Under the pieces are notes generated by a model that was not told where the DNA came from, did no database searches, and saw only the letters and a list, made by a program, of their open reading frames with translations. A stretch of DNA of 64,000 nucleotides from Symsagittifera roscoffensis (taxonomy: Eukaryota; Xenacoelomorpha; Acoela; Convolutidae): positions 10,129,579 to 10,193,578 of the forward strand of contig NC_087065.1 in assembly GCF_963678635.1 (NCBI RefSeq), read 5' to 3'. Below are positions 52,361 to 63,610 of this stretch, piece by piece. The position numbers were made by a program, and so were the translations under genes. Each line of letters starts with the position of its first letter. Position 1 is the first letter of the stretch.

Positions 52361-55197
52361 TACAGAAGGCACGCGATAAGACGTATATGAAGCCAGCAAA
52401 AATTTCATGCTTTTTTATCAATATCCCATTTTACACATCCCTAATTAACCTGCCTAGTTAACTAAGTTTCCAGCCAAATTGCGATCACTATCTGAAAAAC
52501 ACGCAAATGGCCTGCTAGTTGTCGGGAATATTAGATAATTAGGTAGGTTGCGTAACAGTAAGCACAAATCCGCGTAACCAGACAAGTCCGTAATCAGAGA
52601 AAAAAAATTTTTCCAAGAGTTATGCCATTTTTGCACGGTAAAAAGTATCATTTTAATCCTCGAACTGTTGAAACCAAATTGTTTCTTCATATTTTTATTT
52701 CAAGTATTAACTCAATTCGATAAACATTGGTTTAAAAAGTTAACGTTTGAATCAAACTTTAAAAACTCAAAATCAAGTTAATTTTACAGCCAATCAATTG
52801 TGTATATAGCCAATTTCGTCTTGTTTTTGACCAGTCTGCTTATGCCGTTGACTAATTAACGGCCGCAATTAGCCAGTAAACAAGTTGCTCAAACCGTAAA
52901 AATGTTGACTTTTTTTTTTATTTTTTCATTGAAATGACAATAAAGCTCATTTCCAAGATCAAATCAGTCTGCTCAACATGCAGCGATCCACCTAAGCAGC
53001 TATCCATCTTTCTTCATCAAGGGGAAAAATAATTAGGTGATTGCGCGCGCCGTTTCATCATATTTTATTCTTTACACATTTATGTTTTTCGAAGGAGTTA
53101 CTTTTTGGTCCTTCTACAACCTCTATATTTAGACTTACTAGATATATGAAGAAACTTCCTCTTTTTTCGGTCACTCCTTTTATTGAGACTAAAATCGAAA
53201 AAATTATGAAAAGAGCAAAACTTAGACAAAAGCTCCAATCTTCTGATCGAATATAAAAAATAGAGTTTTTTTCTTCCTTATTCTTTTTCATATTTAATAA
53301 TTGTAAGCATTAATAAAGCTATGCTTCAGGCGCACACATCTAACAAATGGATGCATAAAAAAACTGTTAATTGAATTGGCTTTCATACGGAACAATGCTT
53401 ATAATACAATTCCATTGATGGAGTTTATGAAAACGGCTTATTATGCAATTTCCATTAACGAAAAGAAAATTTTATACAATGATTTTTTCTATTGAAACAA
53501 CAATTTCGAAAGAAATCCTGCAAGTAATTTTGAGCGATTGTATTGGGGTTTTTTATTGACTGAGAGACTTTTTGTTTTTTAAACGTTAGATTTTCTGTTG
53601 TGGGGGAAAAATTTATCATGCAACTTTCATTAATGAAAAATGTTTGAGAAAACGTTTTCTCTACACATAAATTCATAAATCAAAGTGTGTGTGGATGAAT
53701 TTCGCAAAAAACTTAAATTATAAAAAATTCATTTTTTACATTTAATTTTTTCAAGTGATTACTGCTCCATAGACATAAGGAGGCAGTCGGAACATTCAGG
53801 GCCTCGCTCTAATACGATCAGTCTTGTTAAGTTTTGTTAACAAAACAATGATTTTACCTTCGTTTTTGTTTGAACTGACACTTACATACGGAAGCTGTAC
53901 AACTGTAAGCGAATACTTTGATCATTTTAGCCTTGTCAAAGATCTGAAAAACGTTTTTTCCCCAAATTTTGAGGAACAAAATGTCGTTCAGCTCAATACA
54001 TTTTTCAAAAGTTCCCACAGCGCAGCAAGAGAGAAAATTTTTTCAAAAATCAGCTGTAATACTGGCTGAAATTGGGTTAAAAAAATAGTGAAGTAATCGC
54101 AGTTACACTTAAATTTTTTCTCTAATCAACCTAATGATAAGATTTTTTCTTTGTTGTACGGCATGGAGACATTATATTAAATCCCTTTGAGTGGGGAGTA
54201 TAATTTCAAACATGAATTAAGAACTCGAATCACGATTAAAAGGGTTTTTATATAATGCCTATCTGCTGTACGAGGTGTGAAAAAAACCAAAGGTCAAAGT
54301 TCCTTCCCACTACAAGGGGTGGTCGGGCAATAAAGTTTTCTTGATATCTTGCCTCTAGTTTTGTCCGTTAGTGGAAAATCCGTAGCTCACCGGCTGTGTT
54401 TTCGATAGAAGTAAAACGAATTTTGAAGTGGTTAGGAAATTATTCCAAAGTGATGAATGCTAAGATAATCGATAGCGTATTAGATTTATAACATGCAATC
54501 AGTTTATGAGGCCGAGCACCTTTCTGGCTAAATTGTGTTTAGGAAAACTAAGTTTTCAATCAAGCATTTATAATGTCAGAATTATAAAAATTCTTCAAAA
54601 GTGCTTTGCGCGATTTTAGGCTCAGATAACCAAACAAATTTTGGAAAATTGTCAAGAATTTTCAAAAAATGCAACTTATATTTGATAACCAAATATATGT
54701 CAATAAAATAGCAAAGTCCCCTAGAAAATGATTAAATAATAATAAACAGAAGGTTTTCGACACATTTTATGATATGATCCATGATACTAAGTAGGAAACT
54801 GTACCTAGTCTGAAAGTAAACTTAGACGATTATTTATAAATTGATTGACAAGCTTGGGGGAAAATATAAGGTAGAATCTTCGAATGAAAGCCTAAACAAA
54901 GAGGAAACTGGAAACCTATATTTTAAGAAGCAAAATAACGGACAAGGAATTACTTACCGGGAAAAGGAAATTAGAGAAAAAACCAAGAAGCAAAATAACG
55001 GATAATGATTACCGGTAAAATGAAGCTCGTGATAAATTATGAATTCACCAGCGCAGAACTCATTTTCAGATAAATCCCAGAATATGTTTTTTAAGGTTGA
55101 CAGCTTAAGAATCGCAAACATTTACGCAATCTGTTCTAAGGAAAAATCAGCATAACTCTTCAAACGTATAATTCTTGATTCCAAAATTTTCTCTGAA
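52361..55197. other. Intergenic region with fragmentary repeats
   Basis: AT-rich sequence. Only a short end of the GTTCCGAC family was recognised, at about 53785-53830 (GTCGGAACATTCAGGGCCTC). Open frames are short and unconvincing. Confidence 0.5.
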
Positions 55198-55683
55198 GTG
55201 AGAAAAAGACGTATTGTAATAGGATTTCAGACTTTCGAGCTAAGCTTAATCCGCAATCAAATCGGGCATAATCAAAACGGGCCAGGATTTCAATTCACCC
55301 TATCCAGCTTTAATTGTGTAACGGTCCACAGGTATTATGCTTTTGTAAAGATAGAATTAAGGATAAATTTAAGAGTAGAAAAAGCAATTCCGGTCGACAG
55401 AGAGGAAAGCATAGGAGTCTCTGAGGCTGCCAATTTGTCCCAAGAGATACGGACAAAAATCAAAGCCAGATATTCCAAATTACACTCGAAGTCGACCAGC
55501 GATTCCAATATTCACCGGCGCATGCAATCTACATATAATTCTACACCGAGCGAGCATAACAATGCTTTGAAGCGTGTCAAACACTCATGTTTGAAAGGAA
55601 AAGGGAGAACTTTGTTTATCCAGGTAGTTAGAAAAGCAATCAAATGGTTCCTATCTCAAGTGTTTGGAGTATCAACCTGCTAG
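55198..55683 (+). CDS. Unrecognised open frame (161 codons)
   Basis: A plus-strand frame starting at GTG (no nearby ATG) that stays open to TAG at 55683. Composition is more balanced and less AT-rich than its surroundings. The peptide is basic with a charged centre (EIRTKIKARYSKLHSKS, NIHRRMQSTYNSTPSEHNN). No domain recognised. It could be an exon or a decayed transposon gene. No splice pattern or neighbours support it. Confidence 0.2.
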   Translation: MRKRRIVIGFQTFELSLIRNQIGHNQNGPGFQFTLSSFNCVTVHRYYAFVKIELRINLRVEKAIPVDREESIGVSEAANLSQEIRTKIKARYSKLHSKSTSDSNIHRRMQSTYNSTPSEHNNALKRVKHSCLKGKGRTLFIQVVRKAIKWFLSQVFGVSTC

Positions 55684-56693
55684 CGAAGATAGGTAAAAGT
55701 GTTAATATATTTGAAGTTAGGACAATGTGAAACTTGAGTCAAATTAGATTTTGATGATAATCTGCTGTTTTATTGGCAAACGCTGTTTTTTTGACCAAAT
55801 TGGAGGCACCAAAAGTTTTCTTCCTTACAATTTTTTTCCCAAATGGGATAAAATATATGGCCTTTACCAACGTAAGATGTACAATAAAAATAAGGTATAT
55901 AGGTCTTTTTTGAAAAGATTCCCCGCAATATTATAACATTGAGGGTGGGAAATATTTTAAAAAAAGACCTAAATAACTAGTTTTTATTATAGCTATAACC
56001 TTGACAATAAGTACAAAGTGATATATTTTGAATCTATTAGGCAGTTCTGTCAATAAAGCTTGATTAAAAAGTCGAAACATGATATAAATGAAATAAAAAA
56101 CCCACTCCAAGCATATAGCTTCCGTCACCTTCTTCCAAAGTCCGAAAAATAATTATGTATAGTCATTGCTTTAATAACTAAAAAGTAAAAACAGTTACCA
56201 GCCAGTAAAGTTCTATCAATTTCAATTTTTTTATGAGAGCAACCTTTAAGTTTGACATCAGCCATCGTTCCCGTGCCTCAAACTATTAATTTGCTTAGCG
56301 ACTTTCTATAATGCAAAATATTATTTAAATATATTCGTCAAAAATATATATTTGCCCAATCTAAAATCATAATGCGAAGGGGAAACTATCACTTCCTGGT
56401 TTGGTCTCATAAAGGAAATTAGAACTGTTACAGAAAATGTACTTGAGAATAAGATGCATCAATATCTGCGCGCTGGAGTCTTGATTAACGTTTCTGCGAT
56501 TCGCGGATACCTATGAATAGCTATCCAGCCTGTCTAAACAAAGTCCGTTTTATCTCAACTCCCCTCATTTCAGATTGAGTTATTTTGCTGAGCGAGTCTC
56601 TTTTTTGCGTGTTTTATTAGAACTTTTACCTATTTTCGTCAAGATCTTTCACGTGGTACCGTTCATTATTGCAGCCGAAATCGGCCAGACTGT
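55684..56693. other. Intergenic region
   Basis: No gene seen. About 55950-56155 shows weak similarity to one end of the GTTCCGAC-family repeat (CCACTCCAAGC, TTCCGTCACCTTC, AAAGTCCGAAAAATAATT). Confidence 0.4.
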
Positions 56694-56701
56694 GTTAGAA
56701 C

Positions 56702-57076
56702 CAGTAGCGGAATTAGGGGTGGAGGGGCTGCCCCCTTAGTGTTCCGACTCCCAGCCAACCCAAAGGGTCCGCTTTGTACGATTTTGAGATATCCATTTTT
56801 GGGTGACTGACCTTAAAAATTTTCGAATTTTTCTATACTAATTTTGAGGGAGGGGTGCGTACTGAAAAAACGCGAATTTTGCTCGAAACTTTCCAAAAAG
56901 TGCCTAAAAACGCTTTTCAAAAAACTGCTGCGCAGAAAATTTGATCAAATTTGGGTCTTTAGAGTGGTTTGGGAGAGCTCAGAAAACCAATTTGCTCGAC
57001 CTAAAAAAAAGGTCAAGAAATTTTTCAAAATTCCTAGATTCAGAAATTCCTAGAAAAATTCCTAGATCCGCGCCTG
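56702..57076. mobile_element. hAT-like MITE with perfect 8-bp target duplication
   Basis: Starts CAGTAGCGGAATTAGGGG and ends TAGATCCGCGCCTG. Both flanks carry GTTAGAAC (56694-56701 and 57077-57084), a perfect 8-bp duplication as made by hAT transposases. 375 bp, non-coding, sharing internal blocks with 21189-21525. Confidence 0.8.
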
Positions 57077-57544
57077 GTTAGAACTGAAGTTAGAGGTCAA
57101 GTAAGAGCTCATCCTCACACTATCATTGTCTTGGTAAAAAGTCGAGTACACGACCTTAACGTGAACGTATTACCACTATGCTGAGATGCTGAGTGCCTTT
57201 TATGGAGCATAATCGATTATATTGGGTTTTTATTATCAGTTTCCAAAAAAAACTGTATAATCTATTTAAGTCGGATTATACATTTTCTGGAATCAAAAAG
57301 GCACATTAGAATTTGTTTTAGTTCATTAAAGTGGATTGTGATCAATTTTTTCCTAATTGGTTGTGTGCGTTCAATCTCCGTAAGATGAATTTGAAGTCGA
57401 AAAGAATCAAGAATAAATTCGTAGTATCGGCAATATAAACTTATCGGCAATTTTGATAATTTCCATCTAAATACATAAGCTCATCTAACACCAATAATTT
57501 AGCTTCAAAAACAAATTGGCGCAAGCTAGCCGGAAGAACCGGTC

Positions 57545-57750
57545 GGTAATGTCCTTGAGACAAATTGCTCTTTTTGGCGGTCAGCCTTAATCAAGGCTGA
57601 GCCGAATTAGAACCAAAAAAAAGTTTAAAACGGTCAAATGGGGCTATAGCCGCTCGGGTCTACATATTTAAAGGTCTGCGTATGGGGGGACTCGAACCCG
57701 GTTGACCGGCGTGAGAGACATGTCCCTAGGCCGCTCGGCCAACTGTGCTT
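57545..57750 (-). mobile_element. tRNA-like SINE or tRNA pseudogene
   Basis: On minus: A box TGGCCGAGCGG (57731-57741) and B box CGGGTTCGAGTCC (57687-57699), spaced as in a class II (Leu/Ser-like) tRNA. The anticodon arm collapses into a loop-less hairpin and the acceptor and T stems pair poorly, so it is not a working tRNA. A tail with CAGCCTTGATTAAGGCTG follows. It lies just beyond the BEL/Pao fragment. Confidence 0.5.
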
Positions 57751-57837
57751 AGGGTTGTTACATTTTGGTCCAATCATATTCAAGCTTGTGTATGGTTTTA
57801 TATGCATTTATACTCTGTTTTATTTGCATCTATATTG

Positions 57838-58455
57838 TACATTTGCGTTGCAACATCCTCCCCCCTGAAGAAGGAAGAACCATAGCGAGCTTAACGGTCG
57901 GCCACGTGACTTCACGGGTTGCGGTTTTATCAAGGGCGGGTCGAGCGCAACCGTACTGTCCGTAGTTTTGCATGACGATTCGGGCGAGAGCGTAGTACCC
58001 ACGCGGACTATCGGGCTCAATCACCCACACGAGATTGCCTGTCTTAAGAATGAAGTCAGAATGAGTGTGCCACTTGACCAGTGGCACATATACTTGCGAG
58101 GGAACATATACGCGAAGCCAACGAGACCAAATCGCGTTAGCATATGACTGCGCTCGCACGAACCTTTTCTTGTGGTCGAAGTGTTCCCCAGATAAAAGCG
58201 AAGGAAAGCTTGTGGCATGTTGTCCAAGCAAAAAGTGGTTTGGGGTTAACGATTCTAACTCACGTGAATCAGTACTAACAGGAGTGATTGGCCTCGAATT
58301 CAAAGCCTGCTCAACTAAGCAGAGTGTTGTTCCTATCACCTCTTCGGTGGCTCGCCTACTGCTTAGTATATCGTAAAGCACGCGATTCACGCTTCGGACG
58401 AGGCGCTCTCAGGAGCCGCAATGATGGGGTGCGCCTGGCTTGTTAAATTTCTAAG
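57838..58455 (-). pseudogene. BEL/Pao pol fragment (integrase end and DUF5641-like C-terminus)
   Basis: On minus, FNKPGAPHHCGS then a UGA, then ERLVRSVNRVLYDIL, matches the BEL/Pao integrase end (usual GGVWERLVRSVKR); the UGA sits where the family has Trp. The frame then stays open 186 codons with CLVEQALNSRPITPVS, LTPNHFLLGQ, ARAQSYANAIWSRWLRVYVP-like sequence and GNLVWVIEPDSPRGYYALARI, the C-terminal domain of BEL/Pao Pol. An in-frame stop at about 58453 and loss of everything upstream show a truncated copy. TGTTGCAACGC after it (about 57850) may begin its LTR. Confidence 0.85.
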
Positions 58456-60739
58456 TAACACTTTTGCAGGAGATTTGCTATATAGGTTAACTTTTCGAAT
58501 TCGACTCACAATTATATCGAAAACTTTCAAAAAAACAAGAATATATGAAAGCATGAATGCTTTTTCGACAGAAGTTATGTCTATTTCACTATATAAAATA
58601 AAACAGAATTTGGTTTCACAAAAAAAACACATTCGAACATTTTTGGTCTACAGTATAAAAAATTACATTTTGGTTGCAAATTTTTTGAGAGAAATCATGT
58701 TTTAAAAAATATGTTTCCCAATGATGACTAAAATACGTTTCCCAAATTTTTGAAATTCTGACTTCTTGAGAAAAAAGCTGGTAATCTTTTTTTCAAAGAA
58801 TGAAATTTTATGACCAGCATTGTTTTCAGAGAACACATATATGAAGTTATATGATCTGCATTTTTTTGAGAATGAGAGCCTTGCTCGTGATTGGACCTGG
58901 ATACAAAGACATGAAGCTACAAGATGATGATCATGAATTGTGTACTGTACTTAGCAAAAACAAAATTTGAGTGATCTGAATCTTCAGTTTTTTCGGGAAA
59001 CCTATCTTTCTCAGACACGATTAAACACGAATAGACCGATTAGACATGATTCGACTTCTACACTGATTTTTCGACATTTCAAACATTTGAAAAGGAAATT
59101 GAAAATTGCGATAGTGTTGCAAAAAGTCAAAACTTTTTTAGATGGCAAACTTTTTGATAGAAACAACGGAACAACGGAAGTATAAATAAGCGTTCGCTAT
59201 TAAAATAAAAACCAAAAATTTAATTGAGTTTGAAGATCATTCGCACGTTCTAAATCTCTTTTTCACTCTCTCTCTCTCTCTTCGGTTTTTTTTCTTTTTC
59301 GGTTTTCAGGGCCACTGTTTGTGAAGCTCAATAAAATTTTATTAAAAGTAATTGTATTAAATTTTCAAATATGGTTTAATTTCATTTAAAATTCTTAATT
59401 TAACCTTCAATAAAAAAAACGCTTGAACCCTATTGAAAATTTTGAACCGTTGATGTAAAACTTCAAACAAATAACTTTTTGCAATCTTTTTTTTTAAAGT
59501 ATGCTGAAAGATGCAAAGTGGTCCCTTGCTGGTTCTAAGCGACATTGAAATAACGAACGAGAGTTGAAATTTAGCTTTGACAATTGAAAAATTTTGTATT
59601 AAGCTTTTTGCACAGTCTATTTTCAACATTCAGACAAGTTTCTGTCCAAGAGCTGTAAAGCTTAATGAAAAAAATTAAAATAACTTTCTCTAGAAAAATG
59701 TTTGCATTGTTTTTGTTTTTCTTCTAAAAAAATATAAATTTGTCAAATTTTAAATCAACGGTAAACTTCATACCTCCATTGAACTTTGGAATCCATGATT
59801 CGTATTTGCTTACATTCATTTTTGAAAAACTATGTTTTTGAAGGATTCCATTTGGTTGCTAATTGGACCTCTTTATGCGCACCTTGAATTGTTTTTGTTT
59901 TATGTTGTCTGATTCGTATGCGTAAAATCTTCCGCTCATAATCATTTCAATTAATTCAGGCAGATTATTTGCTTCCATCAAGTGCTTTTAGACTCAAACT
60001 TTGAAATTCAAAACTTATAGGTTTTTAAAAAATATATAGTTTTCAAGTTAGAGCTGTCAAATAAAAAATGACATTATGCAATTCTGTCAAAACATTTTCC
60101 CTGACACCACCTAAGAACTTTTTCAAGTACCACCACCAAAATAAACAAGTTGTTTTATTAATCGGCGTGAATACTTCGAAATTTGATTCCGTTTGAAAAA
60201 GTTTTGAAAATATTACTTGGATGACAAAATTGTTATTATTAAAAACGAAATCTGAAAATAATTTTAAGAAATTAGCTTTTTTTGTCTACATTTTAGTGCT
60301 TTTTAGTGCTTTCGAACTTTTTGTGCCATTTCACGGCTGATCATCCATCTAGCAGGGGAGAGAATATTTTCAGGACTGTTCCCCCATTATGCAGGCCTGT
60401 TCACAAGTGAGCATGAGTATTTTTCTACAGACATGGTCGTACCTGGATCTTACAAGATCAGACCTGAGTGAGACATGTCTATAGCTTTGAAGTTTGAAGT
60501 ATAAAATAAATTTGAAGTAAAATGTCAAATTATTAGGCTAAGTGTATGATGTTGTTGCAATTTAACCATTTCCTTAATTATCTTATAATACTGAAGATAC
60601 CGATTTGAAGCCATTTTTTTCTACGTTTTGAGTCTGTTTGTTAAAAAGAGTGTAGCAAAATCCACCAGCGGACATCAGAGCAATTTAGATACATTTCGTG
60701 AGTTCGAATATGCCGGGTAAAAGTGCTCAGTTCAGGTGT
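58456..60739. other. Intergenic region
   Basis: AT-rich with no gene recognised. A short (CT)n tract lies at about 59256-59282. Around 58808-58870 a single sequence resembles one diverged monomer of the 41-bp minisatellite. Confidence 0.5.
59256..59282. repeat. (CT)n microsatellite
   Basis: TTTCACTCTCTCTCTCTCTC followed by TTCGG; a short dinucleotide tract. Confidence 0.7.
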
Positions 60740-60744
60740 GTAAG

Positions 60745-61008
60745 CAGGTGTGAGCATGTTCCGATCACGTGTGGTCATATATCCTCCAGGTTTGGTCATG
60801 TTCAGTTCAGGTATGATAATGTAACCCGCAGATGTGAGCATATTCAGTTCAGGCATGATCATGTATCCTGTAGGTGTGAGCATATTCGGTTCAGGCATGA
60901 TCATGTATCCTGCAGATGTGAGCATGTTCAGTTCAGGTATGATCATGTATCCTGCAGGTGTGAGCATGTTCAGTTCAGGCATGATCATGCATCCTGCAGG
61001 TGTGATTA
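60745..61008. repeat. 42-bp minisatellite, about six units
   Basis: Units run TGTGAGCATGTTCAGTTCAG, then GCATGATCATGTATCCTGCAGG, with substitutions that decline toward the right end. 42 bp is 14 codons, so frames on both strands stay open (minus 61024-60641, repeating a LTPAGYMIMPELNM-like 14-mer; plus 60698-61021). TGATCATG palindromes recur in each unit. Confidence 0.85.
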
Positions 61009-63419
61009 TATCTTCAGTTAGCACACCTGATGCAGGTCTGATGCAGATATGTGCATGCCCAATACAGACATGAATTTTGTATGATTTTACAATGATCAGA
61101 TATGATTATGGCCAAAAAGTTCGGTACGGGTTATACAACATTTTCTTAGTTTATGCACTTACTATTGCGTGTTTTGATGGAAACACAAAACCAATTCCAG
61201 TAGGCGAATATATTTTTCTGTCATTACAATACTGATAATCAATAAAACTGCTTAATTATGATGCTTGTCGGCGGAATTCAAGTGACCAGTTGAAGAAACT
61301 TTTCTTCAGTTTTGAGAAAAATTGCAAACATAGGCTTATTTTCACAAGGGATGAGCCAAAACAGATTCTTCTGAAAATGAGAGAACTTTCCTCAAACATT
61401 TTCGTTAGGAACAAAAATCAACAAATAAATTAGCGTTATTTAAAAGAAGCTCAACTAAGTCGTTTTCTTCGCAATTTTAAATCCCTCGAAGTTTTTTGAA
61501 AGTTGTTTGGGTTGACCGAATTTTTTATGAAACTTTGAGCAACTTTGTAATTTTTTGAAAAATTTTCATTCGCACTGTTTTTTAAAATATCCTTTTGTGT
61601 CGCGATCAAATTTCCAAAAAACAAGCCAAAAAATTTAATTCTGGGTTTTCTGCATTTTGATTTTTTCTCCTAAAAATCATGTTTTTTGGCCCGCGTTTTC
61701 CTATCAATTTGTCTACATTTGCATCATATGCGTTTCTTAAAATCTTAGGTGCCGAAATGTGATGTGATTAAACGGTACCAAAGAAAAAGGGCGTTCACCC
61801 TTTCTCATTCCTAAATCCGCGTTCCCTCCTAAATCCTTATTCCTTCGTAAATCTGCATCTGATATCAGTTTATGTACATTTTTCTTAAAATTATGTTTTT
61901 TTAGATGCTGATTATCAGGACGCTGATTTAGATGCTGTTTATCGGATCTTGCCGCGATTTGAGAGAAACGAAATTTGAGGTGTCATGACCTTGAGTATAG
62001 TTTTCACTAGCTGTAAATAGTCTGTGCATGTATTCGAACAAACAGACAATTGTAGTCAAACAAACTAACATCAATAAAAAAGACTAAACACCAACAACAA
62101 TATCGCCCCACAAAATCAGAATTAATTTCAATTTTAGATGACTTTAAAATGTTCGCAATTGACAATAAAACCGAGTTTCACTTCATCAAGAATGTTTTCA
62201 ACCGATTCACTTTTGAATACGGTAAAGAAAAGCAGTTTTTTCACATATGGGTCAAAATAATCAGAAGAAAATTCTAAATTTATTACAGCGCAAGAACAAA
62301 CTTTATGAAATTGAAGTATACTTTAATCAACAAGTCCGTTGTGTTTCCATAAAAAAATTTTTACTTGATAAACTAAAACTTAGTGATAGTTTTCAAAAAA
62401 TTAAACAACAGGAATAGAAAACCAGGTCAGGTGCCGTCTTGTCAGAGTAAGAGTTATCCTCAGAAAACGATCAAATGAATGAACAGTAAATCAACAGAAA
62501 CACTGACAAAAGGCGCCGAAATAAACTTCCTAGGAAAAGATATCCAGCCGAATTTAAAAAACAAAAGATCACAAGTAGCGGCTCTGACAATGGATCGAAT
62601 CAGTGATATCTATCATGAACAAACAATAAGCACTATAATTCTGTATATTTGTATTTACAAGCAAGTTCTGTTTCTGGGTATTTTTGGAAACGTGTCAATT
62701 TATTCTCAATATTATGGATGTTTCTAAAATTATATTTATTGTGTCTAATTTGGTCAGGGTTTACATCTTCAAACGGTATTGATTCAATAAAATAGTTTTG
62801 ATGAACTTTTGTCATTCTAACTTTTGTTACTTGAAATGTTGTACAGGTGTCTTCGGGGAACCAAACGATTGTTGCTTGTGTGCGCGTAGTAGGATCGCAA
62901 TATCCTTGGTCGTTTTTGCATATATATTTATTTATATAAATACAGAATTATATATATATTCGTTTCTGTAATCCGTTTCAATCAATTAGGAGTGACTTTT
63001 AGGTTTTTTGACGAATTTGATGAAATTTGCTTTTCTTTCAACATACCACGCTTCCTGTTTATTGCAGGTGCTACGAATTACGTTTCATAAACTATTGCTT
63101 TTCATATAATTTTTTAATTACTTAAATTTTTCCCATTTTTTCAATTTAGCAGTTTAACACTTTGCTTAATTGTTTTGTTTCACTATTTATTGCTACTCTA
63201 CCACGTGAGGGGGATCTCAATCCCGCGGTACGTGTAACACAACTTTTCCCGAAAAAAATCACGACGATGCGCTGATTTTTAAGTGGTTAAAAAAACTAAA
63301 ATTAAGCATCTTGAAACAGTCTAAAGGATAAAAAAAAACTTAAAAAATTTGAATTGGCTACTGGGTACTGCTACAACGCTTTACCAATTTTCACATAGCT
63401 AGTCTTTATCTTCAATCAA
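61009..63419. other. Intergenic region
   Basis: AT-rich, no gene, RNA or named repeat recognised. A near-palindromic GC-richer patch occurs at about 63199-63236. Confidence 0.4.
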
Positions 63420-63610
63420 GTGTCCGTGACTGAGGAGTTACTGCGTGAGATTCACAATCTCTGGGTCGCAATAGATCGTAGGTTCGAATACGAGACGTAA
63501 CCGAGGTTTTAATAATTCGAAGCTTACTTCTAATTTTTCAAATTGCGCTTTGTAGAGATGCTTTTTGTCGTGCTCGCGCTAGTGTTTGCGAAGCGCAGCT
63601 TTGCCTCTGT
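63420..63610 (+). mobile_element. tRNA-derived SINE, copy B
   Basis: Plus strand: tRNA-like head (TGACTGAGGAGTTACTGCG; GAGATTCACAATCTC stem-loop; B box GTAGGTTCGAATAC) followed by a tail with ATTCGAAGCTTACTT, GCTTTTTGTCGTGCTCGCG and TTGCGAAGCGCAGCTTTGCC. It aligns end to end with the reverse complement of 28726-28905. Anticodon loop TTCACAA (CAC) suggests a Val-like ancestor, but the stems are imperfect. Confidence 0.7.

Noticed and set aside
60641-61024. 127-codon repetitive protein
   Set aside because: Open frames on both strands follow from the 42-bp unit length; no independent coding evidence.
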